The translations under genes were made by a program, and so were the position numbers. Below are positions 6,842 through 12,933 of a DNA stretch of 13,938 nucleotides, in pieces (position 1 is the first letter of the stretch; each line of letters opens with the position of its first letter). Location of the stretch: the NCBI GenBank assembly GCA_023430545.1, contig JAEZAF010000066.1, positions 1 through 13,938 of the forward strand, written 5' to 3'. Below the pieces are notes generated by a model. That model saw nothing but the letters and a program-made list of their open reading frames with translations. It was not told the origin of the DNA and did no database searches. The DNA is from Chloroflexota bacterium (GTDB lineage: Bacteria > Chloroflexota > Anaerolineae > Aggregatilineales > Phototrophicaceae).

Positions 6842-8035
6842 CTAGAGCTTCCGCAGGACATCGAGCATGACATCGATTTCGGACTTCAGGTTATAGTGCG
6901 CCAGCCCGATCCGCACCATCCCGTGCTCGTGATAGCCCAGACGCTGCATGATCTCCACCGCGTAATAATCCCCATCCCATGCGTAGATGTCATGCGCGGC
7001 CAGATGCTCGGCAATCTGACGGGAATGGATGCCCTCTTTTGTGAAGACCACCGTTGGCACGCGCAGCGCGAAATGGTCAGGATCGGTGATGCCATAAAGC
7101 TGCACCTGATCCAGTGATTGCAGCCCCGCCACGAGATCCTTTACCAGTTCACGCTCATACTCAACGAATGCGCCAACACCGCCAATCGACTCCAGATAAT
7201 CCAGCGCCGCCCCCACACCGGCAATCGTCTCGAAACTCGGCGTGCCGTTTTCCCAGCGATACGGCGGCACATCCTTCGACGGGCGCACCTTATAGGCCGG
7301 AAGCTCCGCCAGAAGATCATAGCGCCCCCACATCACACCGATATGCGGGCCAAAGAACTTATACGCGGAACACAGCAGGAAATCGCAGCCAATCGCCTGC
7401 ACATCAATCGGGACGTGCGGCGCACTCTGTACCGCATCCACCACATGCAGCGCACCAGCGGCGTGGGCCATCTCCGCGATCTGACCCACCGGATTGATCG
7501 TCCCGACCGCGTTTGAAGCATGCACCGTCGCGACGATGCGGCTGCGTTCGCTCAGGGCTTCTTCCAGTGAATGCATATCCAGCGTGCAGTTCACCGGGTC
7601 GATGTCCACCCAGCGCACCGTCAGTTGATGATCTTCCGCCAGACGCAGCCACGGTGCGACGTTCGCATCATGATCCATCCGTGTCAGCACCAGTTCATCG
7701 CCCGGTTTCAGGTGTCTGGCAAGCGCACGGCTGAGCGCGAAATTGAGCGTGGTCATATTCGGCCCGAAGACGATCTCATCCGACCGCGCCGCATTCAGGA
7801 AGCGGGCAGCTTTCTGTCGGACTTCGCTGACCATCGCATCCGTGCGTACACTGGTCGCAAACGCGCCGCCGCTGTTGGCGTTCATGGTTCGGTAGTAATG
7901 GGAGACCGCGTCAATCACACGCTGCGGGACCTGTGTTCCCGCCGGGTTATCGAAGAAGATCGGCGCTTTGCCGCTGTCGGTCAGTTGATGAAGTGCGGGA
8001 AACTGCGCACGCGCAGCCTGAACGTCAAATGCCAT
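6842..8035 (-). CDS. Class V aminotransferase, cysteine-desulfurase-like (VC1184-type)
   Basis: The product is a 397-residue PLP enzyme of fold type I. The N-terminus contains FFDNPAGTQVP, the signature of the cysteine-desulfurase-like VC1184 group. The PLP pocket is complete: H122, D200 and Q203 in VVDAVQSAPH, and the Schiff-base lysine K226 in CSAYKFFGPHIG. In SufS/CsdA the C-terminal lobe carries a catalytic Cys in a loop near RxGxxC; here the matching region reads HDIYAWDGDYY, with no Cys. Cysteine desulfuration by the standard persulfide route is therefore unlikely, and the true reaction (lyase, epimerase or transaminase) is open. The frame starts at ATG 8035 with a GAAGGAT binding site. 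The gene lies 101 bases downstream of the ABC ATPase gene on the same strand. Confidence 0.9.
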   Translation of the reverse strand: MAFDVQAARAQFPALHQLTDSGKAPIFFDNPAGTQVPQRVIDAVSHYYRTMNANSGGAFATSVRTDAMVSEVRQKAARFLNAARSDEIVFGPNMTTLNFALSRALARHLKPGDELVLTRMDHDANVAPWLRLAEDHQLTVRWVDIDPVNCTLDMHSLEEALSERSRIVATVHASNAVGTINPVGQIAEMAHAAGALHVVDAVQSAPHVPIDVQAIGCDFLLCSAYKFFGPHIGVMWGRYDLLAELPAYKVRPSKDVPPYRWENGTPSFETIAGVGAALDYLESIGGVGAFVEYERELVKDLVAGLQSLDQVQLYGITDPDHFALRVPTVVFTKEGIHSRQIAEHLAAHDIYAWDGDYYAVEIMQRLGYHEHGMVRIGLAHYNLKSEIDVMLDVLRKL

Positions 8036-8038
8036 TTT

Positions 8039-8083
8039 GGGGCGTATCCTTCTCAGCAGTGCGGTTGATGGTTAAAACGCCCC
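8039..8083 (-). repeat. Inverted repeat enclosing the ribosome binding site of the aminotransferase gene
   Basis: On the minus strand GGGGCGT (8083-8077) and ACGCCCC (8045-8039) are perfect 7-bp complements, separated by 31 bases that include the Shine-Dalgarno GAAGGAT. The right arm ends three bases before the ATG. If formed in RNA, the loop would hold the ribosome binding site. It could also be a protein-binding dyad. Confidence 0.4.
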
Positions 8084-8087
8084 TATC

Positions 8088-8116
8088 ATAACGCCGCAGC
8101 GGTTGGACGGCTATTC
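8088..8116 (-). promoter_or_regulatory. Possible internal promoter for the aminotransferase gene
   Basis: On the minus strand TAGCCG is followed after 17 bp by TATGAT. The -10 is good (five of six) but the -35 is weak (three of six). It lies in the 101-base gap after the ABC ATPase gene and would uncouple the last two genes from the riboswitch. Confidence 0.35.
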
Positions 8117-8136
8117 CACCCGCAGACGCGCCGATG

Positions 8137-8895
8137 TTACGCCTCGCTGAGTTTCTGACGCACAAGCCGTGCCGTTTCGATAAAGTCCGGTGTGTAAATA
8201 TCAGACATCTGGCGTGGGCGCGGCAGTGGGACAGCAATATCAGCGATGATACGTCCGGGGCGCTGGCTCATCACCAGCACCCGATCGGACAGCAGCACCG
8301 CTTCGTGTATATCGTGGGTCACCATCAGCAGGGTATGCTTTGCCTGCCGCCAGACGTTCAGCAGGTCAAAGCTGAGTTGTTCACGTGTAAAGGCATCCAG
8401 CGCTCCAAACGGTTCGTCCAGCAGCATGACATCCGGTTGAGACGCCAGAATCCGCCCCAGCGCGACTCGCTGCGCCATCCCGCCGGACAGCGATCCCGGA
8501 TACGCGCCGCCAAATTCGCTGAGGCCGAGCATCGCCAGCAGCACCGCAGCGGATTTTTCACGCTCCTCTCGCGGGACTCCAGCCAGTTCCAGCGGCAGCG
8601 CGATATTGTCGATCACGGTCCGCCACGGCATCAGGTTCGCATCCTGAAACATCAGGCCAACGCGCCGACTAGGCTCCTGAATCTTCTGTTCCTCAAGATA
8701 CACCTCGCCCTGTGTCGGCTGCTGAAGCCCCGCGATCAGGCGGATCAGCGTGCTTTTACCGCACCCGCTGGGGCCGATCAGCGAGACAAACTGATGGCTC
8801 TCGATCTCAAATGAGACTGGCCCCAGCGCGGGAAGCGGCGCACCGCCCCCCGACGCTGGAAAAACCACGGAGACATTACGGATACTCAGGTGCAT
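8137..8895 (-). CDS. ABC transporter ATP-binding protein, probable riboflavin/precursor importer
   Basis: The 252-residue cytoplasmic ATPase powers the importer encoded just upstream. All motifs are intact: Walker A GPSGCGKST (41-49), Q-loop Q84 in FQDANLMPW, signature LSGGM (136-140), Walker B VMLLDE (156-161) with catalytic E161, D-loop FGALD, and H-loop H194 in VTHD. The sequence around the Q-loop and D-loop is that of the nitrate/sulfonate/taurine (SsuB/TauB/ThiZ) class. The ATG overlaps the stop codon of the binding-protein gene by one base (TAATG), a strong sign of translational coupling. Presence of a dedicated ATPase makes this a complete three-component system. The substrate is inferred from the FMN riboswitch at the head of the operon, not from the ATPase itself. 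Confidence 0.92.
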   Translation of the reverse strand: MHLSIRNVSVVFPASGGGAPLPALGPVSFEIESHQFVSLIGPSGCGKSTLIRLIAGLQQPTQGEVYLEEQKIQEPSRRVGLMFQDANLMPWRTVIDNIALPLELAGVPREEREKSAAVLLAMLGLSEFGGAYPGSLSGGMAQRVALGRILASQPDVMLLDEPFGALDAFTREQLSFDLLNVWRQAKHTLLMVTHDIHEAVLLSDRVLVMSQRPGRIIADIAVPLPRPRQMSDIYTPDFIETARLVRQKLSEA

Positions 8896-10115
8896 TACTG
8901 ATCGGCACCTCCATCGATACCTTCGACTTCAGGCTGTGGCACATAATCGTTAGTATACGCCATCCCCAGGTCAATGGATTCTTTCAGCCCGCCAATCTGC
9001 ACCAGGATGTCCTGAGTCGCTTCCCATGCCGCATCATCACTGATGCCGAGTGCGTCACTGTCCCACAGCAGGACCGTCTCCATCATCACCTCAAACTGCA
9101 CGATATCATCCGCCGGGATCGCCTCGCGGACGGTTTCCAGCAGTGCCTCTCGGCTGGCCGCAATTGCCTCGCGATCCGGCAGGGTTTCGAGGAAAGCGGC
9201 CTGTTCCTCGGCCAGATCCGCCAGCAGTTCCGCCAGCGCATCCGAAAGCGGCAGGCCGTCGACATAGTCCACGCTCAGCAGATAGGCTTCCGCCGGATTA
9301 TTGATGGTATCCTGCAAACCGGCATCGAAGGCACGCACCACCGCGTCCACCAGTTCAGGCCGTTCCGCAAGGATCTGCTCGTTGGTCACAATCCCATTCG
9401 AGACCAGATTGACATCGTCCGAGACCGGAAGCACGGTAATCCCGGTCACATCGCCGCAGTCACCCGCATCGATCCGCTTCTGGATCTGAAGTGGTTCATT
9501 ATTGAGATAGACCACCGCCGCATCCACCGCACCGATGCACAGCACATCCGGCGCATTATAGCCGATGCTCTCGATCTGAATGTCACTCTCGGTCAGATCA
9601 CTGGCATTGAGCAGCGCCGTCAGCCCGGTGTAATTCGCCCCGAAAAAGCCCGGAATCCCGACCCGATACCCCTCCAGCTCCGCAAACGTGGTGGCGGGCA
9701 CCGTCGAACTGATGACCGCTGCCACCGGATACTGATTAAACCACTCATAGACGTATACCACCGGGCGCTCATTCGCCCGTGCCAGAATCACCTGCTCGCC
9801 GCTGATGATGCCGAACGGCACAGTGCCAACCGCGATCTGTTCCACGCCGACATTTTCATCACCGTGTTCGATCACGACATTCAGGCCGCGCTCCGCGAAA
9901 TAGCCCTTTGCGGCGGTCACATACAGCGGAGAAAACTGGATATTCGGGATATAGGACAGGAAGAAACGCAGCTCCTCCAGTTCCCCCGATGCCTCATCCG
10001 GTGTCGCATCCTGTGCGGAAACCGGCAGTCCAGACAGAGCCGGACCAAAGATCATCAGCGCCATACCAAATACAGCAGCAAGACGAAGCAGAAAAGAGTA
10101 AATACGCGTAAACAT
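8895..10115 (-). CDS. ribY: NMT1/THI5-like periplasmic binding protein, probable riboflavin binder (RibY-type)
   Basis: The 406-residue protein begins MFTRIYSFLL and has a good signal peptide (basic start, hydrophobic core, cleavage probably after VSA at 34). The mature part has the NMT1/THI5-like layout: YIPNIQFSPLYVTAAKGYF (about 55-73), GDENVGVEQIAVGTVPFGI, and VGIPGFFGANYTGLTALL near the domain hinge. This family binds thiamine pyrimidine precursors, and its FMN-riboswitch members are assigned to riboflavin uptake (RibXY). The frame is open upstream to 10448, but that part overlaps the permease. A start at 10172 would overlap the permease stop as ATGA; I prefer 10115 because it gives a normal signal peptide, although GGAG lies 12 bases away. 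The substrate is inferred from context. Confidence 0.82.
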   Translation of the reverse strand: MFTRIYSFLLRLAAVFGMALMIFGPALSGLPVSAQDATPDEASGELEELRFFLSYIPNIQFSPLYVTAAKGYFAERGLNVVIEHGDENVGVEQIAVGTVPFGIISGEQVILARANERPVVYVYEWFNQYPVAAVISSTVPATTFAELEGYRVGIPGFFGANYTGLTALLNASDLTESDIQIESIGYNAPDVLCIGAVDAAVVYLNNEPLQIQKRIDAGDCGDVTGITVLPVSDDVNLVSNGIVTNEQILAERPELVDAVVRAFDAGLQDTINNPAEAYLLSVDYVDGLPLSDALAELLADLAEEQAAFLETLPDREAIAASREALLETVREAIPADDIVQFEVMMETVLLWDSDALGISDDAAWEATQDILVQIGGLKESIDLGMAYTNDYVPQPEVEGIDGGADQ

Positions 10116-10168
10116 GAGGGTTACAGGCTCCATTGTGCGTAATGACAATAAACGAAGGGTTCGACAGC

Positions 10169-11035
10169 TCATCGGCTGTAACGCTTCCAGTCCAGCAGAC
10201 GGCGCTCCAGAAAGGACACGCCGCTGTAAAGCAGACGCGCCAGCAGTGCCAGCACGATCACGGTCACGAAGACCAGCGGTGTATCGTACTGCGTGCGTCC
10301 TCGGATAATGAGATACCCCAGACCGTACTGCGCATTCACGAATTCGCCGACAATCGCACCGATGACGGCCAGTGTCGCCGCCGTCTTGAGGCCTGTCAGC
10401 AGGATCGGCATCGCGGCGGGAATCTCCAGTTTGGTCAGCACCTGCCACCGGCTGGCCTGAGACAGCGCCATCAGATCGCGCAGGCTTCGGGGGACATCGC
10501 GCACGCCAGCGACGGTATTCATCAGCATTGGGAAGGAGACGATCAGCGCACAGATCACGATCTTGCTGGTCGTACCGCTCCCGAACCAGATCACCAGCAG
10601 CGGCGCATACGCGACGACCGGCGTGGATTGCAGCGTGATAATCAGCGGCGAGATCGTTTCTTCCAGCAGCGGCTGACGTGCAATCAGATAGCCGAGGATC
10701 ACACCAGCCCCAGCGCCGAACAGCAGGCCCAGCCCGATTTCCTGAAGCGTGACACCGAGATGGAAAAGCAGGTTATCTTCGCGGATGGCTTCAGGGAATT
10801 TAGCCAGCACATCCAGCGGCGCAGGCAGCAGAAACGTCGGCATCAACTGTACGCTGACCGCAAGCTGCCACAGCGCGACCACCAGCACCAGCATCAGCGG
10901 TGGGGCAGCGCGGCGCACCCGCGAACGTTCGCGAGGCCGTGCCACACGCCCACTGCGTCGTGTACCTTCGGCTAACCGGCTTTGCTGATCGCTTTGCCGC
11001 CGCTGAACATTGGAGGAATTCGTGAGAAGCTGCAT
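10169..11035 (-). CDS. ribX: ABC transporter permease, probable riboflavin importer (RibX-type)
   Basis: The 288-residue inner-membrane protein has a basic N-terminal tail of about 45 residues, then about six hydrophobic helices starting with PPLMLVLVVALWQLAV. A BPD_transp_1 domain carries the EAA-loop region LRDLMALSQASRWQVLTKLE followed by IPAAMPILLTGL, the contact site for the ATPase. It belongs to the SsuC/TauC/ThiX class. Two starts are possible. ATG at 11035 follows one base after a terminator U tract and has only GGGG eight bases upstream. GTG at 11062 would put the terminator 3' arm inside the coding region. I favour 11035. It is the first gene after the FMN riboswitch, so flavin substrate is likely, and RibX is the matching named family. 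Confidence 0.82.
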   Translation of the reverse strand: MQLLTNSSNVQRRQSDQQSRLAEGTRRSGRVARPRERSRVRRAAPPLMLVLVVALWQLAVSVQLMPTFLLPAPLDVLAKFPEAIREDNLLFHLGVTLQEIGLGLLFGAGAGVILGYLIARQPLLEETISPLIITLQSTPVVAYAPLLVIWFGSGTTSKIVICALIVSFPMLMNTVAGVRDVPRSLRDLMALSQASRWQVLTKLEIPAAMPILLTGLKTAATLAVIGAIVGEFVNAQYGLGYLIIRGRTQYDTPLVFVTVIVLALLARLLYSGVSFLERRLLDWKRYSR

Positions 11036-11036
11036 G

Positions 11037-11096
11037 AAAAAAACCCCGTGATTCGAAGTCACTTTTGACAGGTGTCTTCGAGGCCAGCGGGGTTTT
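11037..11096 (-). terminator. Intrinsic terminator at the end of the FMN-riboswitch leader
   Basis: On the minus strand AACCCCG (11094-11088) pairs with CGGGGTT (11048-11042), and inside it TCGAAG-A-CAC pairs with GTG-A-CTTCGA around a nine-base loop. Seven T residues (11043-11037) complete an intrinsic terminator. It ends one base before the permease ATG. The 3' arm contains GGGG, the only Shine-Dalgarno-like stretch for that start, so the same fold could stop transcription and hide the ribosome site. Confidence 0.85.
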
Positions 11097-11106
11097 CGGT
11101 ATCAGG

Positions 11107-11112
11107 ATTATA
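11107..11112 (-). promoter_or_regulatory. Internal -10-like box between aptamer and terminator
   Basis: The minus strand reads TATAAT exactly, about ten bases before the terminator stem. The nearest -35-like hexamer is TTGGTG at an unfavourable 20-bp spacing. If active it would start a transcript that lacks the FMN aptamer. Confidence 0.25.
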
Positions 11113-11319
11113 TGTGAGGCTGTAGCACACTTCACCAACCAGCCGACCAGCAGGTACACGAACAGATGAGGACGGCCATCCGATTGAACGCCATCCACAC
11201 CGTATGCGACACTGACAGTCAGCAGTCGATCAGCCAATACAGCGGATGCAGAATACATCGCACAGGCTGAGGTATGCCAACAACCCGAAATGAACGAGTA
11301 TCCAACACCCTATAAACCA

Positions 11320-11336
11320 GCAGATCGTCGATCTGC
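11320..11336 (-). other. Short hairpin in the riboswitch spacer
   Basis: GCAGATC-GAC-GATCTGC is a perfect 7-bp stem with a 3-base loop, about 40 bases after the 3' end of the aptamer. The following bases, TGGTTTATAGGG, do not form a proper U tract, so it is a pause or antiterminator element at best. Confidence 0.4.
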
Positions 11337-11376
11337 CAGCCAACAGTGCCAGAAAACACGGTTCATTCCGCGTATC

Positions 11377-11563
<187 letters not shown>

Positions 11564-11584
11564 CTCGTATACAGTTGTTATTTC

Positions 11585-11613
11585 AGGATAGCAGCAAAAG
11601 AAGGTGATTGCAA
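11585..11613 (-). promoter_or_regulatory. Sigma70-like promoter of the FMN-riboswitch operon
   Basis: On the minus strand TTGCAA (11613-11608) is followed after exactly 17 bp by TATCCT (11590-11585). Transcription would start near 11578, about 15 bases before the 5' strand of aptamer stem P1, which is the expected placement for a riboswitch promoter. Confidence 0.7.
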
Positions 11614-11921
11614 TTGGATTGCGAATTGGTCTTAAACATTCTGCTGACCGCAATCTCCACCCAGGCACAATCCAGGACAATCACGGTCTGTAGGAGCGGG
11701 ATTGAATCCGGCCCGCCCATATTTGCAGACAGCCTTTGGCGATTCATACGGTTACGAGCACCTCACACACCACCGATCAGGTACAATGGTCACGACGGCG
11801 AAATCCTATATTCCCTGCACACCGTGCGGGTATATACTGAAAGCATTCTAAGCATTCTCAGAAACACACTTTATATTCCAGCAGCAGGCCTTATTGAAAC
11901 GTATCGATGGGAACAGAATTT
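11614..11921. other. Intergenic region with tandem 9-mer upstream of the lipoprotein gene
   Basis: I see no gene in these 308 bases between the divergent riboswitch operon and lipoprotein gene. They contain an imperfect hairpin (about 11813-11830, CCC-GCAC/GTGC-GGG), the -10-like TATACT at 11833-11838 with only a weak -35 (TTCCCT, 16 bp upstream), and a perfect tandem repeat AAGCATTCT at 11841-11849 and 11850-11858. The repeat just after the possible -10 could be an operator. Confidence 0.4.
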
Positions 11922-12860
11922 ATGAACCGTGCTGTCAGGTTTAGTGCGCTGATCGTGTTGGGAATCGCGATGCTGCTGGCATCTGCCTGTCAGCCGACTC
12001 CCACAGGTGACCCATCCCAGAACACGCAAACCGGTGATAATCCCGGTGCCAGTGCCGAACCGACGATTGATTTCGAGACACTGGATGAACAGTCCGGCCC
12101 GACAGCCATCCCACTGCCCGCCACCATCGAGTGGAACCGTGACCCGTCCGCTATCATCTTCCGCGCTGAGATCAGCGGCGGTACTGACGATACGCCCGAA
12201 AATGCCTACATCCGCAACGAAGTGCCGCCCTGCACCGTCTATGGCGATAACCGTGTCGTCTGGACGATCACCAACCAGAACACCGATGACAGTGTGGTCT
12301 TCGATGTTGTGCCGGACGAAGCCGTCCGCGATTTCATTATCCGGCTGATCGCGGTGCATAACTTCTATGGCTATCGCAACAGCCTCGCGACACCCGAGGC
12401 CCAAACCGTAGACACCGCCGAGACCACCACCGATGAGGTTTTCATCGAAACGCCAGTCGTCGAACGGCTGACATTAACGATCAACAATGAGACGTATGTC
12501 ACCGACTCGTTCAGCGGGTGGGATTACACCTACTTCCGTGAGGTGATGGAAGCCTGCCGCCGCATCAGTACCACCCCCATCGCCTTTCAGCCGCAGGGGG
12601 CATGGGTGACGGTCCGCGATATGGGCTACAACCCAAACCGCCCCAGTCTCTTCTGGGATAGTGATCTCACCGGCCTGCGCCTTGCGGAAATGGCAGGCGG
12701 TGAGCCGCGCTGGATGACCGGCGAACTCGTACTCACACTCTGGGAAGCCATCCGCAGCAGTGGTATCGATATCCTGTTTCAGGACGGCAGCAGCGAGTAT
12801 CTGGTCATGGTCGAGGTGCCGAATATCACCCGGAGTTCTCCACCTCCGCCGAGTTCATAA
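11922..12860 (+). CDS. Putative lipoprotein of unknown function
   Basis: From ATG 11922 the protein has 312 residues. The N-terminus MNRAVRFSALIVLGIAMLLA is followed by SAC, with C23 as probable lipidated cysteine; the box LLASAC has Ala rather than Leu at -3, so it is a weak lipobox. Residues 24-65 are polar and Pro/Thr/Asp-rich, a typical linker. The folded part holds ATIEWNRDPSAIIFRAE, PCTVYGDNRVVW, a conserved-looking GWDYTYFREVMEACRRI, and GAWVTVRDMGYN, ending in a Pro/Ser tail. I recognise no enzyme family. Five codons upstream another ATG (11907) is in frame, but it would put polar residues before the signal peptide. The 73-base gap to galE leaves co-transcription open. Confidence 0.75.
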   Translation: MNRAVRFSALIVLGIAMLLASACQPTPTGDPSQNTQTGDNPGASAEPTIDFETLDEQSGPTAIPLPATIEWNRDPSAIIFRAEISGGTDDTPENAYIRNEVPPCTVYGDNRVVWTITNQNTDDSVVFDVVPDEAVRDFIIRLIAVHNFYGYRNSLATPEAQTVDTAETTTDEVFIETPVVERLTLTINNETYVTDSFSGWDYTYFREVMEACRRISTTPIAFQPQGAWVTVRDMGYNPNRPSLFWDSDLTGLRLAEMAGGEPRWMTGELVLTLWEAIRSSGIDILFQDGSSEYLVMVEVPNITRSSPPPPSS

Positions 12861-12895
12861 GGTAAATTCCCTGAGAGCGATCTGCTTCCCCCGTG

Positions 12896-12901
12896 TATAA
12901 A
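12896..12901 (+). promoter_or_regulatory. Weak -10-like box before galE
   Basis: TATAAA lies 32 bases before the galE ATG. No good -35 is seen at 16-18 bp (CTGAGA at 19 bp is the nearest), so galE may also depend on read-through from the lipoprotein gene. Confidence 0.25.
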
Positions 12902-12933
12902 GGCTGGATTTACAAACAGAAGGAAGAACTCGG

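Noticed and set aside
8712..10142. Long plus-strand open frame of 476 codons
   Set aside because: It is antisense to the ABC binding protein and ATPase genes, rich in Arg, His and Gln, and has no recognisable domain; a shadow of the real genes.
10800..11258. Minus-strand open frame of 152 codons between riboswitch and permease
   Set aside because: It runs through the terminator and then overlaps the permease in another frame. A short hydrophobic run (VYLLVGWLV) is not enough to call a leader peptide.
11608..11925. Plus-strand open frame of 105 codons before the lipoprotein gene
   Set aside because: It spans the riboswitch promoter, has no ribosome site and no protein-like pattern, and overlaps the lipoprotein start.
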